A stretch of 27,335 nt of DNA from Clostridiales bacterium UBA7573 (GCA_002477905.1 DLLB01000078.1:1-27335); one strand, 5' to 3'; numbered from the stretch's first letter, positions 14,958 to 23,236 are shown. The notes: generated from the letters alone by a model not told the origin. Numbers and translations: made by a program.

Positions 14958-15787
14958 CATGTTTCTTCTGTTCTATCTCTATCACAATGCCTTTCCCGTC
15001 CAGGGGTTCGCCCGGGGGCATAACCGAATACCTTTTTATACACACGGTAAAAACCGGAATAATCTGCAAACCCATATTTGGCGCAAGCCGCGGAAATCTT
15101 CATCCCTGCACACAGATCTTTTTGCGCAGCAAGCACTTTCTTTTGCAAAATGTACTGTTTCAATCCGATATGCATGGTTTGTGAGAACACATTCTGTACA
15201 TAAGATTTGGAAAGCATCAACGCTTGCGAAAGTACGTCGGCATTGATCGGTTCGGTCAGATGCTCGGCAATATATCGCAGGATCTCATCCAAAAGCCGGT
15301 TATGCTCCGAATCCGCTTTTTCCAGCGCCGGTATCCGATAGGCGGCGTAAATCAAAAGTTCCCGTAGAACGCAAAGCGCCATATCCGCAAAATCCTCCGC
15401 AGAACAAAAGGCAGAATAATCATCCAATCGGGTAAAAAACCGACAGAATTCCGGATCGGTCCCAATATTGATTACCTGTTGGGTGGAAAACAAGACTTTT
15501 TGGATTGCCGGATGCATCACATCCGGATGAAAATCCACCACAAAATTCTCATAAGGGGCGGAAGCATGCGGAATAACATAGTGATAAGTTCCTTTGGGGA
15601 TCAAAAGCAAATCGTACGGACGGGGCGTATACAGAATTCCGTCCACATGATACCGGACATCTCCGTGCAAAAACAAGATCATCTCGCAAAACGGATGGAT
15701 GTGCTTGACATAATCCTCTTTACAAGGGACAGGAACATATTTATGAGAAATTTCATAGACCGGATAACCGGAAGTAACCGTAAACAT
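14957..15787 (-). CDS. AraC family regulator of the amino-sugar operon
   Basis: The roughly 276-residue protein has a cupin sensor half (about 20-90, with H-I-H-P-F-C-E-M-I-L-F and P-R-P-Y-D-L-L-L-I-P-K-G-T-Y-H) and a C-terminal AraC double helix-turn-helix (about 170-270, with NADVLSQALMLSKSYVQNVF and ISAACAKYGFADYSGFYRVY, ending FGYAPG). Two adjacent ATGs (15790, 15787) follow GGAG; the second has the better spacing. The gene is divergent from the nag-type operon. Three A-rich GTAAAAA boxes between them, spaced two helical turns apart, overlap both promoters and are likely its sites. The inducer is probably the amino sugar or a phosphate of it. Confidence 0.9.
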   Translation of the reverse strand: MFTVTSGYPVYEISHKYVPVPCKEDYVKHIHPFCEMILFLHGDVRYHVDGILYTPRPYDLLLIPKGTYHYVIPHASAPYENFVVDFHPDVMHPAIQKVLFSTQQVINIGTDPEFCRFFTRLDDYSAFCSAEDFADMALCVLRELLIYAAYRIPALEKADSEHNRLLDEILRYIAEHLTEPINADVLSQALMLSKSYVQNVFSQTMHIGLKQYILQKKVLAAQKDLCAGMKISAACAKYGFADYSGFYRVYKKVFGYAPGRTPGRERHCDRDRTEET

Positions 15788-15820
15788 CATTCTTCTCCAT
15801 TTTCCGCAAAGTATAAATTC

Positions 15821-15849
15821 AGCATAACACAAAAAAGTAAAAAACGCAA
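15821..15849 (-). promoter_or_regulatory. Promoter of the third AraC gene
   Basis: Leftward, TTGCGT (15849-15844) and TATGCT (15826-15821) are 17 bases apart. The first GTAAAAA box lies in its spacer, so the regulator may repress its own gene. Confidence 0.55.
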
Positions 15850-15886
15850 TAGAAAAAAGTAAAAACGGGTATTGTTTTTACTTTTT
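15831..15886. promoter_or_regulatory. Three phased AAAAAGTAAAAA boxes, candidate AraC operator
   Basis: Copies lie at 15831-15843 and 15853-15865 (direct) and 15875-15886 (inverted). The central GT/AC bases are 22 and 21 bases apart, so all three face the same side of the helix. The first sits in the leftward promoter spacer, the third on the rightward -35. Confidence 0.65.
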
Positions 15887-15899
15887 ACTGTGTTATAAT
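15872..15899 (+). promoter_or_regulatory. Promoter of the amino-sugar operon
   Basis: TTGTTT (15872-15877) and TATAAT (15894-15899) are 16 bases apart. The weak -35, covered by the third A-rich box, fits an activator-dependent promoter. Confidence 0.6.
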
Positions 15900-15961
15900 G
15901 AAAACAATCGCGCGTGGGAGCTTTCCTGCGCCATTTCTAACATTTGCGGAGGCATCAGATC

Positions 15962-17035
15962 ATGAAAAAAATGCGGATTGCCATCATCGGGCAGGGACGA
16001 AGCGGCAGAGACATTCACGGTGCATTTTTCCTCTCACCGGAAAATGACTGTGTGGAAGTGGTCGCCGTAGTGGAGGCGCTGGAGCACCGCAGAGCGCGGG
16101 CAAAAGCAGAATTTCATTGTCCGGTCTATGCGGATTACCGGGAATTATTCGGCAGAACAGACCTAGACCTCATCGTAAACGCATCCTTTTCCCAAATGCA
16201 CTACCCCATCACCAAAGATCTGTTGGAACACGGTTTTTCCGTACTGGTAGAAAAGCCGTTCGGACGCAACTATTATGAATGTATGGATCTTTGCCGCACA
16301 GCAAAGGAACATTCCGTCACCGTGACGGCATTCCATCAGACGTTATTCACCCCGATTTTCAAAAAAATCAAAGAAATCGTAGCGTCCGGCGTCATCGGAG
16401 AGTTGCAGCAGATCAACCTGAAATATTCCGGTTTCTCCCGTCGCTGGGACTGGCAGACGTTACAATGCTGCTGTGCAGGCAGTTTGTACAATTCCGGTCC
16501 GCATCCGGTCGGGCAAGGATTGGACCTGATTGGATTTCCGGACGATGTACAGGTCGTATTTGCGGAAATGCATCGGAATCTGACCAGCGGCGACAGTGAC
16601 GACTTTGCCAAAGTGATCTTGAAAGCCCCCGGCAAAGCCACTATTGATATTGAAGTCATCTGCACGGACGCATTTGCCGATCCGAACACGTTCAAGTTGT
16701 TCGGATCCCGCGGCACGATCGTGGCAGGCGGCAATCACTACCAAGTGAAATATCTTATCCCCGGCGAAAATCCGACACGACCGGTCATTCGCACTCCGCT
16801 GATGCGGGAGGGAGACGGTTATCCGATGTACTGCTCGGAAACGCTCATCACCCATGAAGAAGCAGGGGAAGTGATCGGAGACGCTTTCAACGTTGCGGTC
16901 AAAGATTTCTATCACATGATGTATGACACCATTCTCTGCGGAAAACCGCTGACGATTTCCCCGGAAATGGCGGCAAAAGTGATTTCCGTCATTTCCACCT
17001 GTTATCAGCTCAATCCCATGGATGTAAAATTTTAA
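15962..17035 (+). CDS. Gfo/Idh/MocA family oxidoreductase, first gene of the amino-sugar operon
   Basis: This 357-residue protein has an N-terminal NAD(P)-binding Rossmann fold (MRIAIIGQGRSG, from residue 4), the family motif VEKPFG (96-101, with the usual Lys98 near the active site) and a C-terminal substrate domain with a conserved-type His in SGPHPVGQGLDLIG. Members oxidise or reduce hydroxyls of sugars, inositols and their derivatives. The ATG at 15962 follows a GGAGG site; an upstream frame to 15944 does not. It is the first of five genes read together. A likely job is oxidation or epimerisation of an unusual amino sugar before NagB-like and NagA steps, but the substrate is not known. 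Confidence 0.88.
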   Translation: MKKMRIAIIGQGRSGRDIHGAFFLSPENDCVEVVAVVEALEHRRARAKAEFHCPVYADYRELFGRTDLDLIVNASFSQMHYPITKDLLEHGFSVLVEKPFGRNYYECMDLCRTAKEHSVTVTAFHQTLFTPIFKKIKEIVASGVIGELQQINLKYSGFSRRWDWQTLQCCCAGSLYNSGPHPVGQGLDLIGFPDDVQVVFAEMHRNLTSGDSDDFAKVILKAPGKATIDIEVICTDAFADPNTFKLFGSRGTIVAGGNHYQVKYLIPGENPTRPVIRTPLMREGDGYPMYCSETLITHEEAGEVIGDAFNVAVKDFYHMMYDTILCGKPLTISPEMAAKVISVISTCYQLNPMDVKF

Positions 17036-17055
17036 TCGAAAGAAGGAAAATCCAG

Positions 17056-17931
17056 ATGTTTCAAATTGCTTTGTTAGGCTGTGAAAATTCTCATGCGGAC
17101 GCATTTCTCTCCATGTTGGCAGAAGGAAAATTTCCGGATATGACGGCGGTCGGCATCTACTCTGTGGAAGCGGAAGCGGCGCAAAAGCTTCACGAAAAAT
17201 ACGGGACGCCCATAATGGAACGCTTTGACGAGCTGGTCGGTAAGGTAGACGGCATTCTGGTGACAGCGCGGGACGGAAAATATCATTATCCTTATGCCAA
17301 GCCGTATCTTGCGTCAGGAATCCCCATGTTTATTGACAAACCTATCACCTGCGATGGCAAGGAAGCAGTTGCCTTCCTGCGGGAGGCAAAGGCACACGGT
17401 GTACGGCTGTGCGGCGGCTCCAGTTGCATCTACCTCAAGGATACGATTGCTTTTGCAGAAGAAGTACAGAAAGGCGAAGCCGGTCCCTATGGGCGCGTGA
17501 TGGGCGCGTCCGTCTGTGCCCCCATCCAGATGCAAAGCGTCTATGGCGGATTTTATTTTTACGCGCAGTACTTAGTGCAGATCATGATGCGAGTATTCGG
17601 AGACGAAATCCTGGCGGTCAGTGCACATTTTGGTACGGATTATGCCGCATGGATTGCAAGATACAAGGATTATGACATCACCGCCTCTTATTCCGGCGCG
17701 GGATGGTACTACCATATCTCGCTTTACGGCTCCAAAGCCTGTAAATCCGCAGATCTGGATTTCACCCCCGATGTATACGAGGTGGAACTTGCCCATATGC
17801 ACGATCTGTTGCTTGGCAAGGAAATGCCACAGTCCTATGACGCGCTGATCCGCCCGGTATTCGTTTTGAATGCCATCGAAAAGGCGACGAAAAGCGGCAA
17901 ATGGGAACCGGTCGAAATTCAAACAGTCTGA
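17056..17931 (+). CDS. Gfo/Idh/MocA-like protein, second gene of the amino-sugar operon
   Basis: A 291-residue relative of the first gene product, shorter and clearly different. It has an IALLGCENSHADAF opening (4-17) in place of the plain glycine-rich loop, and FIDKPI (92-97) in place of EKPF. The substrate domain has GGFYFYAQYLVQIM where many relatives have an FYGxHxVE-type stretch; by eye the His is replaced by Tyr, so the chemistry may differ. An AGAAGGAAAA site lies before the ATG, 20 bases after the first gene. The pair may work as two half-reactions (oxidation at one carbon, reduction elsewhere) or as two subunits. This is inference. Confidence 0.82.
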   Translation: MFQIALLGCENSHADAFLSMLAEGKFPDMTAVGIYSVEAEAAQKLHEKYGTPIMERFDELVGKVDGILVTARDGKYHYPYAKPYLASGIPMFIDKPITCDGKEAVAFLREAKAHGVRLCGGSSCIYLKDTIAFAEEVQKGEAGPYGRVMGASVCAPIQMQSVYGGFYFYAQYLVQIMMRVFGDEILAVSAHFGTDYAAWIARYKDYDITASYSGAGWYYHISLYGSKACKSADLDFTPDVYEVELAHMHDLLLGKEMPQSYDALIRPVFVLNAIEKATKSGKWEPVEIQTV

Positions 17932-17952
17932 CGTCCGAAGGAGAACAGAAAA

Positions 17953-18720
17953 ATGAGAAAAAAAGAACTGACCAAAGACAATCTGCAGTTTGAAATTTAC
18001 GATACCCGCGCGGAAGCCGGTGCTGCCGCCGCCCAAAACGGTGCCATGAAAATCCGTGCTCTGCTTAAAAAACAGGAATTTGTCAACCTGATTTTTGCCG
18101 CCGCCCCCTCCCAAAATGATACGCTTGCGGCATTACAAAAAGAGCCGGATGTGGATTGGGCGCGGTGCCGCGCATTTCATATGGACGAATATGTCGGCTT
18201 TCCGAAAGAAAAACCGCAAAGCTTCGGTTTTTACCTGCACGAGCATATTTTCGGCAAGTTGCCGTTTCGGGAAATTTATTATCTGAACGGTGCCAATCCC
18301 GATCCGGAAGCGGAATGTGCGCGGTATGCCGCATTATTGGAACAATTTCCGGTAGATCTGGTGTTCCTCGGTATCGGAGAAAACGCGCACATCGCGTTCA
18401 ACGATCCGTGGTGCGCGGATTTTCATGATCCCAAACGTGTCAAGGTCGTAAAGTTGGATGAGGTCTGCCGCACACAGCAGGTGCATGACGGGTGTTTCCC
18501 GTCGCTTGCGGCAGTCCCGACGCACGCGCTGACCTTAACCATTCCTTCTCTGCTCCAAGCCAAGACGCTCATCTGCACCGTTCCCTGCGCAACCAAAGCC
18601 GCGGCAGTTTATCATACCGCGACACAAACCGTCTCGCCGGACTATCCCGCCACCGCTATGCGGACGCATCCGGACGCCGCAATGTACTGCGATCTGCAAA
18701 GTGGGGCGAAACTGCTGTGA
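17953..18720 (+). CDS. NagB-like glucosamine-6-phosphate deaminase/isomerase family protein
   Basis: A 255-residue member of the NagB/6-phosphogluconolactonase fold. FHMDEYVG (75-82) keeps the catalytic Asp (D78, matching E. coli D72). The loop GIGENAHIAFNDP (140-152) keeps His146, but by my alignment E. coli D141 is replaced by N144 and E148 by D151. Canonical NagB turns glucosamine-6-P into fructose-6-P and ammonia. The changed loop recalls a NagB-like subfamily with GENGHxAFNDP that often sits beside oxidoreductases and sugar isomerases; its exact reaction is uncertain. An AAGGAGAA site precedes the ATG. Its last bases overlap the nagA start. Confidence 0.85.
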   Translation: MRKKELTKDNLQFEIYDTRAEAGAAAAQNGAMKIRALLKKQEFVNLIFAAAPSQNDTLAALQKEPDVDWARCRAFHMDEYVGFPKEKPQSFGFYLHEHIFGKLPFREIYYLNGANPDPEAECARYAALLEQFPVDLVFLGIGENAHIAFNDPWCADFHDPKRVKVVKLDEVCRTQQVHDGCFPSLAAVPTHALTLTIPSLLQAKTLICTVPCATKAAAVYHTATQTVSPDYPATAMRTHPDAAMYCDLQSGAKLL

Positions 18721-19892
18721 AAACCAGAATTCAAAACGGATTGGTCTTGCGCGACGGGAAATTTTCTTCTGCTCCCCTTTGTTTTGCAAACGGCAAGATC
18801 CTTGCAGACGACGGAACCGCCGCAGACCGAGAGATCGACGCAAACGGAAACTATGTCACCGCCGGTTTTCTTGATCTGCATGTACACGGTGGCGCAGGCT
18901 ATGATTTCATGGACGGAGAGGAAGAAGCATTTGAAAAGATCGCGGCGTTTCATGCAAAACACGGTACAACCGCGCTGTGCCCCACCACGCTCTCCGGTGC
19001 ACCCGAAGAAATGAATCGGGTATTTGAAATCTATCGCAAGCTGAAGTCACGGGATCGCGCCGGTGCGGATTTTGTAGGACTGCACCTGGAAGGACCGTAT
19101 TTTGCGCTCTCGCAAAGCGGAGCGCAGGATCCGAAATACGTCCATCCACCGGTGCGGGAGGAATACGAAGCGCTGTTGAATGCAACCGAAGATATTGTCC
19201 GTTGGAGCGCCGCGCCGGAAACCGATCGGGATTACGCATTTGCGACCGCGCTACGCAAGCGGAATATTCTTGTCAGCGCAGGACACACGGAGGCAGATTG
19301 CAGGCAAATGCTGTGTGCGGCAAAACACGGCTACACACATATGACGCATTTCTATTCCTGTATGAAATCGGTAGAGCGCGTGCACGGGATCCGCATAGCG
19401 GGTGCAGTGGAAGCGGCATATCTATGCGATGCCATTACCGTTGAAGTGATCGCGGATGGAATGCACCTCCCGCCAGAGCTTTTGCAATTGGTTTATCAAT
19501 GCAAAGGCGCAGACAAAACCGCACTTATCACAGATGCCATGCGCGGCGCGGGACTGCCGGACGGCAGTACCACCGTACTGGGAAGTAAAACCAACGGGCA
19601 AACCGTTTCCATTGCGCGGGGAGTTGCGTGGATGCCATCCGGCGAAGCGTTTGCCGGCAGCGTCGCCACCACTGATCGGCTGGTACGAACCGTGTCAAAG
19701 GATGCGGGAATTCCGCTTGCCGACGCTGTGAAAATGGCAAGTGAAACGCCGGCTCGCATTCTCGGATGCACCCATAAAGGCACTCTTGCCGTCGGAATGG
19801 ACGCGGACATCGTTATCTTTGACAAACAGATTCAAATGCAAAAAGTTTTTGTCCGGGGGCGGGAAGTTTTTGACCGTTCCCGATCCGAATAA
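18717..19892 (+). CDS. nagA: N-acetylglucosamine-6-phosphate deacetylase
   Basis: The 391-residue amidohydrolase has the NagA motifs: metal-binding HxH in DLHVHGG (H55, H57), HLEGPYF (E125), SAGHTEAD (H190), THMTHFYSCM (H211), DGMHLPPE (H250) and catalytic ITDAM (D273). HxH indicates a Bacillus-type two-metal site rather than the E. coli variant. It removes the acetyl group from GlcNAc-6-P to give glucosamine-6-P and acetate. The GTG at 18717 overlaps the previous stop as GTGA, which couples translation with the NagB-like gene. A longer in-frame extension back to 18492 lies inside that gene and is not used. Confidence 0.93.
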   Translation: MKTRIQNGLVLRDGKFSSAPLCFANGKILADDGTAADREIDANGNYVTAGFLDLHVHGGAGYDFMDGEEEAFEKIAAFHAKHGTTALCPTTLSGAPEEMNRVFEIYRKLKSRDRAGADFVGLHLEGPYFALSQSGAQDPKYVHPPVREEYEALLNATEDIVRWSAAPETDRDYAFATALRKRNILVSAGHTEADCRQMLCAAKHGYTHMTHFYSCMKSVERVHGIRIAGAVEAAYLCDAITVEVIADGMHLPPELLQLVYQCKGADKTALITDAMRGAGLPDGSTTVLGSKTNGQTVSIARGVAWMPSGEAFAGSVATTDRLVRTVSKDAGIPLADAVKMASETPARILGCTHKGTLAVGMDADIVIFDKQIQMQKVFVRGREVFDRSRSE

Positions 19893-19903
19893 GGAGGATT
19901 CTT

Positions 19904-20773
19904 ATGGCAACCTTTTTTCTTTCCGCATTTGCCGATGAAGCGAGCGACAAACTGGAAGGACAAATCGCCGCGCTCAAAAAAGCCGGCATATCGGGAATAG
20001 AACCGCGCAGCATCGATGGTCCGATTCTCCAAAAAACAGACAAGGAGCTTTGGGAAATTCACAAGCGTTTCGAGGAAGCAGAGATTACGGTTCCTTCTCT
20101 TGGCTCACCGATTGGAAAATATGAAATACAGAAACCATTTGCCCCGCACTTTGCCGATTTCTGCAGAGCTTTGGAAATCTGCAACATTCTTGGAACACAC
20201 CGGATGCGCATTTTCAGCTTTTACATTCCGGATGGGCAAACTGCCCGTTTTCGGGAGGAGGTGCTGTTCCGGCTTTCCGAAATGCTGAAAAAAGCGGAAG
20301 AAGCCGGCGTTACCCTCTGCCATGAAAACGAAGCGGGAATTTACGGGCAAAATCCGGAAGATGTAGCGGATCTGCTCACTGCGCTTCCCAAGTTGCGGGG
20401 CATTTATGATCCGGCAAATTATGTTTACTATGGACAGGATCCGGAAAAAGGGCTCTATGCTACGCTTCCTTCTCTTGCATACTGCCACATGAAAGACTGC
20501 ATGGCAAGCGACCGCGCATTGGTTCCGGTCGGATATGGAGACGGAAAAGTGAAGGAAGCCTTACAGTATATCGATGCGCATATCTCCGGCGAAATCGTAC
20601 TCACCTTAGAGCCGCACCTGTTCCATTTCGGTGCATACGACCAATTTGACGGACGTGCGCAAAAGCACCGTTTTGCCTTTCAAAGTTCCGAAGAATCCTT
20701 TGCTTTTGCGGCAGACGCACTGAAGCATCTGCTTGCAGAGATTGGACATCCCGTTCAAAACGGACGCGGCTGA
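19904..20773 (+). CDS. Sugar phosphate isomerase/epimerase-like TIM-barrel protein
   Basis: This 289-residue protein belongs to the xylose isomerase-like/AP endonuclease 2 barrel group: an FADEASDKLEGQIAALKKAG start, candidate metal ligands in CHENEAGIYG, GIYDPANYV, AYCHMKDC and LTLEPH, and a usual family length. Members are metal-dependent isomerases or epimerases (for example of keto-sugars or inositol ketones). A TAAGGAGG site lies before the ATG, 11 bases after nagA. As the last gene of the operon it fits epimerisation of a keto intermediate made by the two oxidoreductases. The substrate is not known. Confidence 0.85.
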   Translation: MATFFLSAFADEASDKLEGQIAALKKAGISGIEPRSIDGPILQKTDKELWEIHKRFEEAEITVPSLGSPIGKYEIQKPFAPHFADFCRALEICNILGTHRMRIFSFYIPDGQTARFREEVLFRLSEMLKKAEEAGVTLCHENEAGIYGQNPEDVADLLTALPKLRGIYDPANYVYYGQDPEKGLYATLPSLAYCHMKDCMASDRALVPVGYGDGKVKEALQYIDAHISGEIVLTLEPHLFHFGAYDQFDGRAQKHRFAFQSSEESFAFAADALKHLLAEIGHPVQNGRG

Positions 20774-20777
20774 ATCT

Positions 20778-20836
20778 AAGCAAAAATCCGTGAGGACTTG
20801 GGGGAATCCCCCAAAAGTCCTCACGGATTTTTGCTT
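20778..20836. terminator. Long terminator hairpin between convergent genes
   Basis: Perfect 22-base arms (20778-20799 and 20815-20836, AAGCAAAAATCCGTG at the start) with an inner GGGGG/CCCCC stem. The outer arm holds the last codons of the leftward nucleotidyltransferase gene. Usable in both directions, with a short U tract on each side. Confidence 0.85.
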
Positions 20837-22017
20837 TTCGTTTCCTCACACTCGGACAATGCGAGTTCGGTAAGCATTCGTTTGGTTTGCGCCGAACGGG
20901 CTTCCGTTACATTTTGATTTGCCTGTAACTCTCGCACGCTTCGCTTGACTCCGCCGCAAAACAACAGACGAAACCATCTGCGGACTTCATAGAACGGCAA
21001 CAGCCACTTGTGTTTTCCCAAGGAAGGATAGTAGAATTTCAGGCTTTCATACGGCAGCCAAATGCGGGAAAGCGCATAGCGCAGTTTGCCGCCTTTTTTC
21101 ACCTGCCAGACCATCACGCTATTCTCCACGGTGCCATACACACCGCCGGACAGGATATAGTCCTGCATCCACTGCGTCAGTTCCGTTGGTTTTTCCACGT
21201 CCGCACCAAACCACAGATCGGCAAGCTTTTTCGCCGCATCCGCAAAGCGTATCAGTCCGCCGGCTCGCAACAAAGCGTTTCTTTTTTCCTCGTCATGCGG
21301 TATGCGATGCTCTAACAGCCATAAATCCAAGAACGGACGCACCCCGCATCCGCCGTTCTGAAAATGCTTTGCCATATGTGCAATATGATAATAGTTGAAC
21401 ATTTCCTCCCGAAATGCCATTTGATACGGCGTATCGGTCAAAAGTGCAAAATCCCACACATCCGTCAATACCTGCTCCGCTTTTTCAACGATATTACTTT
21501 CCAAAAGGCTGTAATGCAACTCCAAATGAACGCCGCTTTTGGAAAACAATCCGACATCATGCGATCCCTGCGTTTTCTTCTCGTACGCAAGCGTATTCTG
21601 TAAAAGCGCCGTGGCTTTTGCAAGATCCGTGTCATGGATCAAAATATCTATATCACAACTGGTACGCATCCACGGCGCAGGATAAGCCGCGCGGATCACC
21701 GCGCCTTTTAAGGGGATATACGAAATTTGCGCATCTGCAAGCAGTGCTTCGATCCGCTGTAATTCATACCGGATTTTTTCATACCGGTGTACCGCCGAAA
21801 AGATCTGTTGCTGACACTTCCCGATCCACACGGCATTCTCTGTCAACGAAAGATCCAGTACCGCCTGTGCAGTCAAATGCGCAAGATCGTGCGCTTTGGC
21901 AAGCCGGAACAGATCGGTCAGTTGATCGTCTGTCAGCTGCGCCGGGACAGGTGAAATCGGTTTCCCGCAGACCACAAAGGCAATCAGGCGCATCATAAGC
22001 TGTTCTATGGGCTCCAT
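20821..22017 (-). CDS. NTP_transf_5-type nucleotidyltransferase family protein
   Basis: The 398-residue protein has the features of the uncharacterised nucleotidyltransferase family PF14907: ISYIPLKGAVIRAAYP (98-113), then RTSCDIDILI (118-127) with the D122-x-D124 metal pair, and HLELHYSLLE. The rest is helical, with a basic C-terminal part (about 290-380). These proteins are predicted to move nucleotides onto unknown targets; some occur in surface-polymer or peptide-modification loci. AAAGGAGAACAGC precedes the ATG. It is 11 bases after the metallophosphoesterase gene, so the two form an operon. Its last seven codons lie in the terminator hairpin. Confidence 0.8.
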   Translation of the reverse strand: MEPIEQLMMRLIAFVVCGKPISPVPAQLTDDQLTDLFRLAKAHDLAHLTAQAVLDLSLTENAVWIGKCQQQIFSAVHRYEKIRYELQRIEALLADAQISYIPLKGAVIRAAYPAPWMRTSCDIDILIHDTDLAKATALLQNTLAYEKKTQGSHDVGLFSKSGVHLELHYSLLESNIVEKAEQVLTDVWDFALLTDTPYQMAFREEMFNYYHIAHMAKHFQNGGCGVRPFLDLWLLEHRIPHDEEKRNALLRAGGLIRFADAAKKLADLWFGADVEKPTELTQWMQDYILSGGVYGTVENSVMVWQVKKGGKLRYALSRIWLPYESLKFYYPSLGKHKWLLPFYEVRRWFRLLFCGGVKRSVRELQANQNVTEARSAQTKRMLTELALSECEETKSKNP

Positions 22018-22028
22018 GCTGTTCTCCT

Positions 22029-23165
22029 TTACGCTTTTACCGGATTTCCTTGAATGGTCAGCATTACATATTCAGAGCGGCATCCGGTTTTGAAATAGAT
22101 TGCCCAGTCGGAAATACCGGAAGTGACAATAAAATCGGTATTCTGCCGTCTGGTTCGTCCATATACACTATCATTGCCCCCCACATGGAACCATCGCATA
22201 AACTGCACCATGGGGATCAACTGCCCGCCATGCGTATGTCCGGAAAGTACCAAGTCCACTCCAGCCCTTGCCTGCGCTTCATAATCATGCGGTTGATGAT
22301 CCAATACAAGCATAAACTTTTCGGCATCCAAATCTTTGCACAAATGTTCCATGTCCGCACGGCCATTTTCCGCACGTGTTTCTTCGGAGGCATCCTGCCG
22401 TCCGACTAAGTAAAATCGTCCGTCAATTTCCACCGTTTCATCCTGCAAAACCGTGACGCCGTTTTTTTGCAGTTCCGCCACCAAATCTTCGCCTGTATAA
22501 CCGCGCGCACCGTTTGCATAAAGCCCTTTATCATGATTCCCGAATACAAAATACACGCCATACGGAGTATGAAGATTGCCAAGCGCACGACAGGAAGCAA
22601 TCATATCCTCTTTGGTGGTGCTTTCATCCACAAAATCTCCCACGATCACGACAAGATCCGGTTCTTTTGCCTGAATTTCTTCCAGATAAGCGGCAAAACC
22701 GTCTGCATGAAAAGTCGTGCCGAGATGAGAATCCGCCAACATTGCCACTTTCAGATCACCGACGCACTTCTCCGTTTTGATTCTATAATCGGTCTGCCAT
22801 ACATGCACCGCCTGTACATATCCGATTGAAAGGTATCCTACGGTCAAAAGAAGGGCAATTCCTGCGCTGATCGGATACCGAAATGACTTTTTCCGGATTT
22901 TTTGCAACAAAAAGCAGAGGAATTTTGCAAACAGCCAGAATAACGTTAGATGTACAAAAATCAAAAGCGCATTCACGCCGCCGCTCCAAAGCCACAGCCC
23001 CATGAATACAACCAACACTGCGGCTACACTGACTGCCCACGCCGTTATTTTGTTTTTTTGCCGCAACGGAAGAAGCAAACAAAGCCGATGAATCTCAACG
23101 ACAAGAAATACAACCGCTGCCAGTGCCGCAAGGCTCATGCCCACAAAAAACAATATCCACAGCAC
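22029..23165 (-). CDS. Membrane-anchored metallophosphoesterase (COG1408, YaeI-like)
   Basis: A 378-residue protein. Four hydrophobic segments (about 1-26, 40-60, 66-90, 100-120) are followed by a calcineurin-like catalytic domain with DSH (145-147), GDFVD (176-180), GNHD (209-212), an H-Q-P-H-D turn (290-294) and GHTHGGQ (309-315). COG1408 proteins are two-metal phosphoesterases; E. coli YaeI and relatives act on lipid A-type or other lipid phosphates. The substrate in a Gram-positive is uncertain. The GTG at 23165 follows GAGAGGGGG by eight bases. The strong promoter at 23237-23266 reads it. The downstream nucleotidyltransferase gene suggests a paired nucleotide- or lipid-phosphate role. 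Confidence 0.88.
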   Translation of the reverse strand: MLWILFFVGMSLAALAAVVFLVVEIHRLCLLLPLRQKNKITAWAVSVAAVLVVFMGLWLWSGGVNALLIFVHLTLFWLFAKFLCFLLQKIRKKSFRYPISAGIALLLTVGYLSIGYVQAVHVWQTDYRIKTEKCVGDLKVAMLADSHLGTTFHADGFAAYLEEIQAKEPDLVVIVGDFVDESTTKEDMIASCRALGNLHTPYGVYFVFGNHDKGLYANGARGYTGEDLVAELQKNGVTVLQDETVEIDGRFYLVGRQDASEETRAENGRADMEHLCKDLDAEKFMLVLDHQPHDYEAQARAGVDLVLSGHTHGGQLIPMVQFMRWFHVGGNDSVYGRTRRQNTDFIVTSGISDWAIYFKTGCRSEYVMLTIQGNPVKA

Positions 23166-23236
23166 AACACATTCCCCCTCTCACCGTATGGAATTCCTTC
23201 TACTGCTCTATGCTTCGGATCGCGCTTACAATGTAA

